DNA of 17,104 bases from Diplocarpon mali (lineage: Eukaryota > Ascomycota > Leotiomycetes > Helotiales > Drepanopezizaceae): positions 1 to 17,104 of the forward strand of contig JAENRP010000576.1 of assembly GCA_024741835.1 (NCBI GenBank), read 5' to 3'. This document shows, in pieces, positions 9,822 to 17,104 of the stretch. Each line of letters begins with the position of its first letter. Within the stretch, counting starts at the first letter, position 1. A program made the position numbers and the translations under genes. The notes beneath the pieces are model-generated. The model saw nothing but the letters and a program-made list of their open reading frames with translations, searched no databases and had not been told where the DNA came from.

Positions 9822-10082
9822 ATAATTGTTCAACAACTTGCACTCGCTAGCGAATAGTTACTTATTACTAGGAGACTTATACTTACGAGCTCCTACTCTC
9901 TTACAATCACGTTCATTTGTTTTCTCTTATAAAGCGCACTACAAAAGCTTCTCCTTTTCTAAAAATATAAGAATAGGTAACGTTCCTAAACTGCTATTGC
10001 AAGGCGCAACCCTTCCTCAGATCCTCCTAGCTAAGGCCAGGAGCTGCGAAGCTATAGCTATAAGCTCCGTACGGATCTCCTC
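9822..10082 (+). other. Post-pol region of element C, stop-free 86-codon frame
   Basis: Between RNase H and the GC-rich island one + frame (9826-10086) is free of stops for 86 codons, starting M-F-N-N-L-H-S-L. I recognise no domain. It overlaps the end of pol in another frame and may be chance. Being stop-free in RIP-hit DNA is mildly notable but not strong evidence for a gene. Confidence 0.25.
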
Positions 10083-10930
10083 CTAAGAGAGGCCCAGAAG
10101 TACTCCCTCGGCCAGAGGCCTGCCGGCGAACATACCAGCGACAGCGGGGGCGAAGGCGGGGGGTGCGGCGGAGGCGGCGGCGAAGGCGGAAGCGGCGACA
10201 GCAAGGGCCAGGGAGACGAAGGGAGACATAAAGGGGTCGGCGGCGGCGGCGGCAGGGACAGGAGTAGTAGCAGCGGCGAGCGGGGGAAACGGGGCGGCGG
10301 AGGACAGGCCGGCGGCGAACGCGAACGGGATGCCGGGAGCAAAGGAGGCAGTAGCACTACCACTCGCAGGAGTAGCAGGCCCTCCTAGCACCAGGGTCCG
10401 ATCGCTCCCATCTTTTAAAAATCAGCCTAGAACTCAACGAGACTCAATAAGACATACTACAGAAGCTCTAAAGCGCACCCTTTACTACATTTAGTAATAG
10501 CGCCACCTCCTCCTTAGAGGCGCCGCGGGCGCAGGCCGATATAATAGCCTTCCAAAAGGCGAGGAGAGGTCTACTGGCCTGCTAGCAGCTATTGCTTAGT
10601 ACCGCATAACAAACGCAACGCGCACTGAAGGTGCTATTGAAGTACCGATAATCGAGATTACCAGTGCTCCTGCGTGCGATACAACGCACGCACACATTAT
10701 CGCGCTCTATCATAGGCTCAAGCACACGGCGCGCAGCAGGGGCAGGGCTCTTAAGTAGCAGCAGCGGCAGCAAGGGCGGCGGCAGCAGCAGGGACAGCAG
10801 CGGCGGCTCGTTACCTAGCAGGCGCTAAGAGGACTAGGATAGGGTTCCAGCTCCCGCAGGAGCGCTAGCGACCTAGCGCAAAGTCAGTACAACGCAAGGT
10901 ACAGGGACTCCAAGGGTCTTACTTTGCAAG
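10083..10930. other. GC-rich low-complexity island inside element C
   Basis: Composition changes sharply at about 10083. The stretch is rich in GGC/GCG/GCA triplets (10140-10370) and has CAG/CGG trinucleotide runs (about 10755-10810). It keeps CpA and CpG dinucleotides that the surrounding DNA has lost. Two overlapping minus-strand open frames of about 100 codons cover 10058-10391: one Ala-rich (10083-10391, starts M-L-G-G-P-A-T-P) and one Pro-rich (10058-10363). A 63-codon minus frame lies at 10582-10773. I recognise none; GC-rich triplet DNA gives long open frames by chance. It could be captured host DNA, an extra element ORF, or a minisatellite. Confidence 0.6.
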
Positions 10931-11261
10931 GGCGGCTAAGGCCATAATAAGCAGGAGTTCCTTCTATATTTAAAATTATTAGTATAAAGACGATATTTTG
11001 AATAATAAAGGAGGGTTGTTTTTAAAAGAAGGGAAGGAGAACCTCTGCGATAGAAATACTCTATAGGAAGCCTAATAGAGTACTAGCGTAGAATTGCGAA
11101 GATTCTTAAGCGCGCTTATTGCCTATAGCAACCCTTCTTATTTTAGAAGGAACGACCTCTAAAGGGGCAATACGTAAGATAGAGCCTCTTTTCTTTATAA
11201 CTGCTATTCTTTCTTTTATTTTATTTATATAGCTAAGCGATTCTAGGAGTATTGCCCAACT
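10931..11261 (+). other. Element C 3' untranslated stretch
   Basis: AT-rich DNA between the GC island and the polypurine tract. It contains short pyrimidine-rich patches (about 11199-11225) and scattered stops in all frames. I see no gene or clear repeat in it. Confidence 0.6.
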
Positions 11262-11269
11262 AAGGGGTG
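11262..11269 (+). promoter_or_regulatory. Element C polypurine tract
   Basis: AAGGGGTG abuts the 3' LTR. Element B ends in the same AAGGGGTG before its 3' LTR, so the two families share the plus-strand primer. Confidence 0.8.
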
Positions 11270-11467
11270 TATTATGCAGAATAGGCGGAGTCTCTACTTA
11301 TTCTAAAGACCCTCTATATAACTCCTACTAAGTTATAAACTCTCCCTTTTCTTTCCAAAGTCTCCTTACCAGATATACACTAGAGAATAATACAATCAAT
11401 CATCTTCTCCCATATTAGCGAGCCTCCTGAGCGACCTAATGAAGGCCCTCCAGCCGACCGCACCACA
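11270..11467 (+). repeat. Element C 3' LTR
   Basis: 198 bp, begins TATTATGC (RIP of TGTCGTGC in the 5' copy) and ends CACCACA. It is followed at 11468 by the TTAAT duplication. Differences from the 5' LTR are transitions only. Confidence 0.95.
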
Positions 11468-11472
11468 TTAAT
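11468..11472 (+). repeat. Target-site duplication of element C, right copy
   Basis: TTAAT, an exact match to 3891-3895. Removing one copy together with C restores element B's frame (codon AAT at 3893-3895 is followed by AGA at 11473). Confidence 0.93.
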
Positions 11473-14400
11473 AGATCTATTTAACCTTTTAGCATTAGTA
11501 CTTGCAAAGTCAATGCACTTAAATCCAATAGAAAAGTATATATTCTTAAGTTAATTAATACTCTTTATATACCTTAATCACCTATCTGCTTATACTTAGG
11601 TAGTAAACTTAATAAAATCAAAGGCTTCTATCGAAATAGTAAGCTATTCCTATCTAATAAGAAGGAAATTTACACTATTAATAATAATATATATATTAAT
11701 AAGGAATAGCCTTCTACTAACTCTTTTAATTATATAAGTGGATATGCTCTCTTAGCTGCTATTAAGAATAGACCTTTTAATATTAAGCTCTAGCACTATC
11801 GATTAGGTCACGCTGGCCTATAAACGGTTAGAAAGACCTAATCTACTATTACTAATATATAGATTAAGGAAATAAAATCAAGGAAGACGCGACTCTATGC
11901 TCTTTATAAGAAAGGCAAACCTCTTTAATATATTAATAAACGTTTAGCTTGCCCTCAACCTATAAAGGCACTTGATAAGCTATACATCGATATAGTTTAT
12001 CTAAAGCCAACTGGCCTTAATAGTTATAAATACGCCTCTATCTTTACTTGCCTAGCTATAATAGCTAGATAGGGATAGACTTATACAAATAAATCTAATG
12101 CCTTTAAGGCAAATAAGAAGATGATTAGCCTTTTACAAACTTAGTATAATTGTATAATCAAGCGGTAAAGAACTGATAGAGGTAAGGAGTACTCTTTTAT
12201 ATAAATGCAAATACTTATAAAAAACCTCGATATAATTTTAAAGGAATCTACTTTATATATACTAGAATAAGATAGTAGATTAGAATAATTAATTCGCATA
12301 CTAATGGAAAAGTTGCAAATAGCTGTAATTAACTAAAATATCCCCTCCTTTCTCTAGCCTTACCTCCTTCTTTCGATAATATATATTACTAATCTTACTG
12401 CCTTTAATATTCTAAGTGGCAAGACTCTATATAAGGTCTTTTAGGATAATATCGAGCCTAATAAGCCTTATACTCCTTTAGTTAAGTATCTTCGAATATT
12501 AGGCTATTACGTTTACGTACTAATCGAGAAAGAAAAGCAAATTTAAAGTAATAAACTCGCTTTAAGAGCAAAGGTAGGTACTCTTATCGGATTTGATAGC
12601 AGAAGTATCTATTAGATCTATATACTATTGTAAATAGGTGAAAAGATTATTTAATCATTTTATATTCGATTTAATAAAGACGGCTTAATTATAAAACCGC
12701 AATTAAGGGGTGATTTCACTCCTAGGCCGGGACTGCAAGTCAATTCTGACTCTTACGATAATAGTGATTTCACTCCCAGGCTAGGACCGCAAGTCAATTC
12801 TAACTCTTACGATAATGATAATTTCACTCCTAGGCCGGGACCAGGAGTCAATTCTAATTTAGGAGAAGCTGAGCTTCCAACTTTAAAAAAGAAAGGAAGA
12901 CCTCTTAGTTTAAAGAATAAGGCTTACCCTTAGCCTTTTGAAAAGAGAGCTACTCACTTAACTTATGCTCTTGGATTTAAAGCTAATAACTCTAATAATA
13001 AGGAAGCCTATTTAAGCGCCTTCTATATAGCCTTACTTAACTCTCTATACTTAAATAACCTGAAAATAGTTAAATAAGCCCTCTCTTATGCTAACGCTAA
13101 TAAATGGCGATCTGCGATCAACTTTGAGTATAATTCCCTCGCTTATAAGGATATATAAATAGTAGTAAAACGCTTAAAACTCTTTAAAGATAATAGAGTA
13201 CTTAGATCAAAGCTTATCTTTAAAATAAAATAAGACTAAAATAGGGAAATCTCCTGATAGAAGGTTAGATTTATTATATAAGGCTATATATAATAATAAG
13301 GTCGAGATTACAATTAGACTTTTGCTAAAGTATGCAAATCTGCGGTTTAGAAGATTGCGATTGCGCTCATAGTGCTATACGACTTTAAGCTAGATTAGTT
13401 CGATATTAAGATAGCTTTCCTTAACTTAGAAGCTGACTTTAATATTTATATTAAATTACTTCTTAAATATACTTAAGACAAGGTCGTTCTTTTACCTTAA
13501 GACTACTATCTTAAGCTTCTTAAGGCCTTATATAGCTTAAAGCAATCTCTACGACTATAATAAGAAAAGCTATAGTTTAAGCTATAAAAGCTCGATTTTT
13601 AACCTTTTGATACTAATAATTGCGTATATATTAACCGCGCCTCTTGGATTCTTATTATTACCTATATTAACAACTTCCTTATAGTAGTAAAGAAGGGTGA
13701 TATATATAATAAGTTTAAGAGAGATCTTTGCAACCTTTTTAAAATTATAAGTAGCAAACCGGCTAACTACTTCTTAAGAGTATATATAATTAGAGATCGA
13801 TAAAATAGAATAATCTTACTTTATTAAAACGCTTATATTAATAAGGTTCTTAAACGTTTTTATATAACTAATTGCAAAAGCGTATTAATGCCTTTTACTA
13901 ATAGTTATAAAGTTTATATAGTCAAATTTGAAGGCTAAGCTATTCTATAGGAAGTGAAGCTATATTAAAAGATCTATAGTTCTTTATAGTACCTTGCGTA
14001 TTATATGCGTTAAGATATACTATACTACTGCTCTATTCTTAGCAAATTCCTTACTAACCCTTTACTATAATATATAGTAGCTTTAAAATGAGTTTTATAA
14101 TACTTGCAAGGAATGCGATTCTATTATACTACCTTTAGAAGCAAAGCAACTGACCTAGAGCTTTAGAAATTGCATAGCTATTGCGATTCTAACTAAGTAG
14201 GCAATAGAGGAATTAAAGCCTCCTATTCTAAGGCTATCTTCTTCCTTAATAATAGCATAATTACCGCCTCCTTTAAGCGATAGACTATTATCGCTCTCTT
14301 ATCTATAAAGGTAGAGTATATTGCTATATGCAAATTCGTATAAGAGGCCTCTTAAATACGCTAGGTACTTAAGGAAATAGGCTACACTAGCAACGACGCT

Positions 14401-14652
14401 ACTAAAGTCGAGATGATTTGCAATAATTAAAGAGCCCTTTATCTTATTGAAAACCCCGAATATTATTAGAGAATAAAGCATATTAATATTAAATTCTATT
14501 ATATTTGGTAAGAGCTTTAGAAAGGCTATTTGGACCTTTAGTATACAAATACTAAAGATAACGCCGCCGATGGACTTACTAAGAGCTTAAATAGCTCTAA
14601 CTACGCCGCTTTTATCAAATTGTTAAATATAAAGGTTCTGTACCTTAATTAA
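11473..14652 (+). pseudogene. Element B: Ty1/copia integrase, reverse transcriptase and RNase H (RIP-broken)
   Basis: Continues the frame cut at 3895, in one phase to the TAA at 14650-14652. Integrase: H-Y-R-L-G-H (11794-11811); the following Cys pair is now Tyr-A-L-Tyr; Y-I-D-I-V (Asp 11989-11991), R-T-D-R-G-K-E-Y (Asp 12175-12177) and a Glu near 12283 give the D-D-E set. Next come a Lys-rich linker with K-K-K-G-R-P-L (about 12887-12905) and an in-frame 54-bp repeat (12712-12855). Reverse transcriptase: F-D-I-K-I-A-F-L-N (about 13399-13425); the catalytic motif reads Y-I-N-N-F (13663-13677) where Y-(V/I)-D-D-(F/M/L) is expected, so both Asp are lost by G-to-A. RNase H: C-D-S-N near 14188-14199, and A-A-D-G-L-T-K-S-L near 14565-14590. 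Stops sit mostly at Trp/Gln positions. Confidence 0.88.
12712..12855 (+). repeat. GC-rich motif, 3 tandem copies in element B integrase C-terminal region
   Basis: Units start at 12712, 12766 and 12820, so the period is exactly 54 bp (18 codons). Each carries TTCACTCC(T/C)AGGC(C/T)(G/A)GGA, mostly followed by CCGCAAGTCAATTC. In frame they give F-T-P-R-P-G-L-Q-V-N-S then a S-Y-D-N spacer. The unit is preceded by TTAAGGGGTGATTT, which also precedes the copy at 14726. Confidence 0.9.
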
Positions 14653-14918
14653 AGGGTGATTTTTTTTTTGCACCTCTATTATAAGGTGATTTTTTTTGCA
14701 CTTCTATTAAGGGGTGATTTTTTTTTACTCCTAGGCCGGACCCGCGACTTGATTTTTAACTTTTTAAAGGGTGGATTTCCTACTCTAGAGTAAAGCGCGC
14801 TAGCGAACTCTACTCTATTTCCCATATTTGCAAGTTGATTTTTCATACGAAAATGTAAATTATAATAAAAGTTATGATATTATATATATTGCTGGCGAGT
14901 ACCTTTAAAGGTCTCCTT
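14653..14918 (+). repeat. Element B 3' leader: GGTGAT-T(n) repeats, motif copy and palindrome
   Basis: GGTGAT followed by 7-10 T occurs three times, with GTGAT at 14656, 14686 and 14714 (spacing 30 and 28 bp). The third unit runs into one copy of the GC-rich motif (ACTCCTAGGCCGG, 14727-14739, to about 14752). A perfect 12-bp palindrome TACTCTAGAGTA lies at 14781-14792. The rest is AT-rich non-coding DNA up to the polypurine tract. Confidence 0.75.
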
Positions 14919-14927
14919 AAAGGGGTG
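14919..14927 (+). promoter_or_regulatory. Element B polypurine tract
   Basis: AAAGGGGTG directly precedes the 3' LTR start TATTGCAGG. Same core as in element C. Confidence 0.8.
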
Positions 14928-15160
14928 TATTGCAGGTATGCCTATTATATATTTATCATATGATCTGTTATATAATATATCATATATATAATATATTATA
15001 TGACTTGCCATATGACTTAGTAGCAGCCCTTGTTAAATAGCTCGTAGTTAGAGAGCTCTTATGAATCAAGACACTCAATATCGTCGTTTGCACCTCATAC
15101 TTCTTTGTGCCCTCTTCTAGTTTACTATCAAGTTCACTATCAGAGAACCTCCTTGCTACA
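14928..15160 (+). repeat. Element B 3' LTR
   Basis: 233 bp, aligned without gaps to 1990-2222. It ends TGCTACA. The 3' copy lost more C and G near its start (CCTATTATAT against CCCGTCACAT), while the 5' copy lost more near its end. Confidence 0.93.
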
Positions 15161-15165
15161 AAATT
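15161..15165 (+). repeat. Target-site duplication of element B, right copy
   Basis: AAATT, identical to 1985-1989. Removing one copy with B joins A's gag codon ATT (1987-1989) to AAA at 15166 in frame. Confidence 0.9.
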
Positions 15166-15780
15166 AAAAGGCAACTGATTAATATAGTCACTAGCTTTAA
15201 TATTAAAAAGCAATCGAAGCAGAAGTTAAGAAGCAAATTGCCCTTATCTTATTAAAGGCTGCAACTATTAAAGAAAGGCAAAGGAAAAGGCTATTTAATC
15301 AAAACTTTAGTAAATACCTTTAATAATAATAGTAGATTATTTGAACTTGAATCTACTTCTAATGATTTAGATAATAATTATAATAAAGATGCTTACGTTT
15401 TAAATGCCGACCTTTATAAGATCCTTAAATCTAATTAGTATAATAATACTAATTGCATAGTATATATAACTGATAAATCCTACTTATTTAAAGGCCCGCT
15501 TATTAAAATAAAAAGGCGCTCTATTAAGGTTAGTAGTAAAAGGTTATATATAAACTTAATAGGTATAGTAGAGATGAATATTATTAGCATTTCTTTCCTT
15601 TTGTAAAATGTTCTCTTTATACTTAGCTTAAGTATTAATCTTTTATCTAGCTATAAGATCTATATAAAGTTGAATTATATAAGAGTTTTTAATAATCAAT
15701 TTATATAATTTATAAATAATAACTATAAGGTGATCTTTAAAGCTAAAATCAAAGATAGACTTTATATTATCTTAAAAGTA
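15166..15780 (+). pseudogene. Element A: end of gag and protease (RIP-broken)
   Basis: Continues A's gag frame after the B insertion. A Lys-rich segment leads to the protease site, which reads N-T-N-C-I-V-Y-I-T at 15445-15471; D-T-G-C/A-x-x-H is expected, and Asp to Asn, Gly to Asn and His to Tyr are all RIP-type changes. The protease body L-F-K-G-P-L-I-K-I (about 15487-15513) and R-L-Y-I-N-L-I-G-I-V-E-M (about 15541-15576) follow. Few stops occur here, but the active site is destroyed. The protease would cut the polyprotein during particle maturation. The frame runs on through the repeat array into integrase. Confidence 0.78.
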
Positions 15781-15792
15781 ATATTATAAAAA

Positions 15793-16268
15793 TTGACTCC
15801 TAAGCTAGACTTATAAGTGGATTCCTTTAAGGAAAGTGTACTCTTTATCCTAATATAATTAAGTAAGGATAAGGAGAATAAATAGACTCTTAAGCTAGGA
15901 TTATAAGTAAAATTTGTAAAAATGACTTTTAAGCTAAGATTATAAGTAAATTATAAGGTATCTTTAAAGGTGACTCTTAAGCTAAGATTATAAGTGAATT
16001 TAATAGAAATAACTCTTAAGTTAAAACTATAAGTAGATTTTGCAAATTTACTAATAATAACTCTTAGGCTAAGATCGCAAGTGAAATTTATAGAAATAAC
16101 TCTTAAGCTAAGATTGCAAGTAAAATTCGCAAATTCGTTAAAAATAACTCTTAAGCTAGGATCGCAAGTAAATCTTACTATTTCTGGAAAATTGACTCCT
16201 AAGCTAAGATTATAAGTAGATCTTGCGGTTTTACTAAAAATGACTCTTAAGCTAAGCTTATAATTAAA
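15793..16268 (+). repeat. Array of 10 degenerate GC-motif copies inside element A polyprotein
   Basis: Ten copies of (T)GACTC(C/T)TAAGCTAGGA(T)CGCAAGTGAATT, RIP-worn, begin near 15793, 15883, 15922, 15970, 16010, 16057, 16097, 16144, 16191 and 16239. Spacing varies between 30 and 90 bp. In A's frame each encodes a form of T-(P/L)-K-L-(R/G)-(L/S)-Q-V-(N/D/K), the same peptide as F-T-P-R-P-G-L-Q-V-N in element B. TAA often replaces the CAA of Gln. The reverse strand is stop-free for 108 codons (15951-16277), a by-product of the repeat. The array lies between protease and integrase. Confidence 0.88.
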
Positions 16269-16299
16269 AAACGGCAAAACCTTAAACTACTATTACTAG

Positions 16300-17104
16300 T
16301 CCTTTCTAACTGCTAATAATAAAGTATTAACTAATAATAGGCTATTAAAGCTATTAAAAGCTAAAAGCCTATTAAAGTATTAGCTAATATATAAAAGATT
16401 CGCATATCTAAAGCTAAAGAAACTAAAAGGCTTATATAAGGTCTTGACCTTAAAATAGAAGATCTAAGTACTAAAGGATCGCTTAGTATATTGAATTTGC
16501 AAGCTAATAAAACTTTAAAATCAGATGCAAATTAAGCTTAATTTATAAAAAGATTTAATACTAGTACTAATATCTATTAATACTACTAAACTATTTATAA
16601 CCTTAATTAAAGGAAATAATTAGTTTTCTTAAATAGTAGATAACTCTACTTAATAGATATAAACTATTTACGCTAAGACCAAATCTAAGCTTATAGAAAA
16701 GCTGGAAACTTGAAAAGTAATAAAGGAATACTAGACTTAATTAAAGCTAATAGCTTTTAGGTTTAATAATATATTAAAAATTAAGGCAAAGCTTAATAAA
16801 TAAGTAAAATAAGGAGTTTATTATAAACTAATTATAATATATAAAGGTTCCTATTAGAATAGTATCGCTAAGTAAAGCATCTAATAAGTAGAGACTAACT
16901 ATTGCACTTTATTATAAGATGCTGATTTACTATTGGAATTCTAGGACCTTGCGATTAAGGCAGATATATACTTGCGAAATAGAATAGGTAATAGACTAAT
17001 AGTTAATAGCACTTAAATATTGCTATATAAGGCATATTTTAAATAGAAACTAAGCCTAGACTATATCTATATCTTTAGAAGCGTTTGCTACTCTTATATT
17101 AGCC
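16300..17104 (+). pseudogene. Element A: integrase, zinc finger and catalytic core (runs off the right end)
   Basis: In the phase of 15166. The zinc finger has both His changed to Tyr (TAT 16390, 16405), and C-x-x-C is Tyr-stop-I-C (16489-16500). The first catalytic Asp is Asn (AAT 16579-16581, in S-I-N-T-T-K); the segment I-V-D-N-S-T (16633-16650) matches the copia V-D-D-(S/Y)-(S/T) stretch. The second catalytic Asp is Asn near 16765, and the Glu is Lys. From 16757 on the sequence is the same as 1-348, and the reading continues at 349 of the left end without a break in frame or homology. Confidence 0.85.
16757..17104. repeat. Right copy of 348-bp terminal direct repeat
   Basis: Identical by eye to 1-348 and reaching the last base. 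See the left copy: it is coding sequence of A's integrase, so the repeat reports circular or tandem closure with a unit of 16,756 bp. Confidence 0.95.

Larger units (their letters stand above)
3896..11467 (+). mobile_element. Element C: Ty1/copia retrotransposon nested in element B (7,572 bp)
   Basis: It has two 198-bp LTRs, TTAAT duplications, a primer site at 4094, one long polyprotein relic in gag-PR-INT-RT-RNase H order (4299-9821) and a polypurine tract at 11262-11269. It is the innermost and so the youngest insertion, and its codons are less degraded than those of A and B. Even so, in-frame TAG/TAA/TGA abound and it cannot be autonomous. It is larger than usual because of a long linker between integrase and RT (about 7270-8280) and 1.4 kb of extra DNA after pol. 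Confidence 0.95.
1990..15160 (+). mobile_element. Element B: Ty1/copia retrotransposon nested in element A (13,171 bp including element C)
   Basis: Two 233-bp LTRs, a primer site, gag-PR-INT-RT-RNase H order, a polypurine tract (14919-14927) and exact AAATT duplications define it. Removing element C with one TTAAT leaves 5,594 bp, a usual copia size, and makes the polyprotein frame continuous from about 2603 to 14652. It is heavily RIP-mutated: many in-frame stops and lost catalytic residues make it inert. It lies in the gag of element A in the same orientation. Confidence 0.95.

Noticed and set aside
14299..14481. 60-codon minus-strand open frame
   Set aside because: Antisense of the element B RNase H region.
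14651..14730. T-runs as a transcription terminator
   Set aside because: Bacterial-type terminators do not apply to fungal nuclear DNA; the runs are part of a short repeat in the B 3' leader.
14980..15213. 77-codon minus-strand open frame
   Set aside because: It crosses the B 3' LTR boundary into A; a chance frame.
15793..16268. CRISPR-like array
   Set aside because: Spacing is irregular, repeats are degenerate and in a coding frame of a fungal retroelement, and there is no cas gene.
15951..16277. 108-codon minus-strand open frame as a gene
   Set aside because: It is the antisense of the motif array inside element A; its repeats come from the DNA repeat.

Overview
The window is AT-rich, repeat-only DNA of the kind found in the mutated (RIP-affected) compartments of filamentous ascomycete (Pezizomycotina) genomes. 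I found no host gene, rRNA or tRNA. Everything recognisable is remains of Ty1/copia LTR retrotransposons on the + strand. Their reading frames are broken almost only by C-to-T and G-to-A changes: Trp and Gln codons became TAG/TAA, Cys and His became Tyr, Asp became Asn. The host is inferred from this mutation style and the element types, not from a gene.

Three elements are nested, with the oldest outside. Element A (gag 1093-1989, protease 15166-15600, integrase about 16300-17104, and again 1-545) was hit in its gag by element B (1990-15160, 233-bp LTRs, target duplication AAATT). B was hit between protease and integrase by element C (3896-11467, 198-bp LTRs, target duplication TTAAT). Both duplications are exact. 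Removing each insert restores an uninterrupted reading frame in its target. C is 7,572 bp, B without C is 5,594 bp, and A without B is about 3,580 bp. A has no reverse transcriptase or RNase H.

The first 348 bases (1-348) recur identically as the last 348 (16757-17104), inside A's integrase and not in an LTR. A's integrase runs on from the right end into the left end, to a polypurine tract (591-603), a short LTR (604-694), a tRNA primer site (695-710) and back to gag. The contig therefore closes into a 16,756-bp unit with one A LTR. That is the layout of a one-LTR circle, or of a head-to-tail array sharing LTRs, though an assembly collapse is also possible.

Features beyond ordinary copia remains: (1) a GC-rich motif of about 30 bp, core ACTCCTAGGCCGGGACCGC, in both orientations and mostly in frame, in the coding regions of A (10 copies) and B (5 copies), plus B's 3' leader; (2) primer sites in all three elements that match the anticodon-arm region of initiator tRNA-Met after RIP is allowed for, suggesting half-tRNA priming; (3) an inverted repeat 36-60 nt after the 5' LTR in all three, a candidate RNA packaging or dimerisation signal; (4) a GC-rich, low-complexity island of about 850 bp between C's pol and its 3' LTR that has escaped the mutation seen around it.
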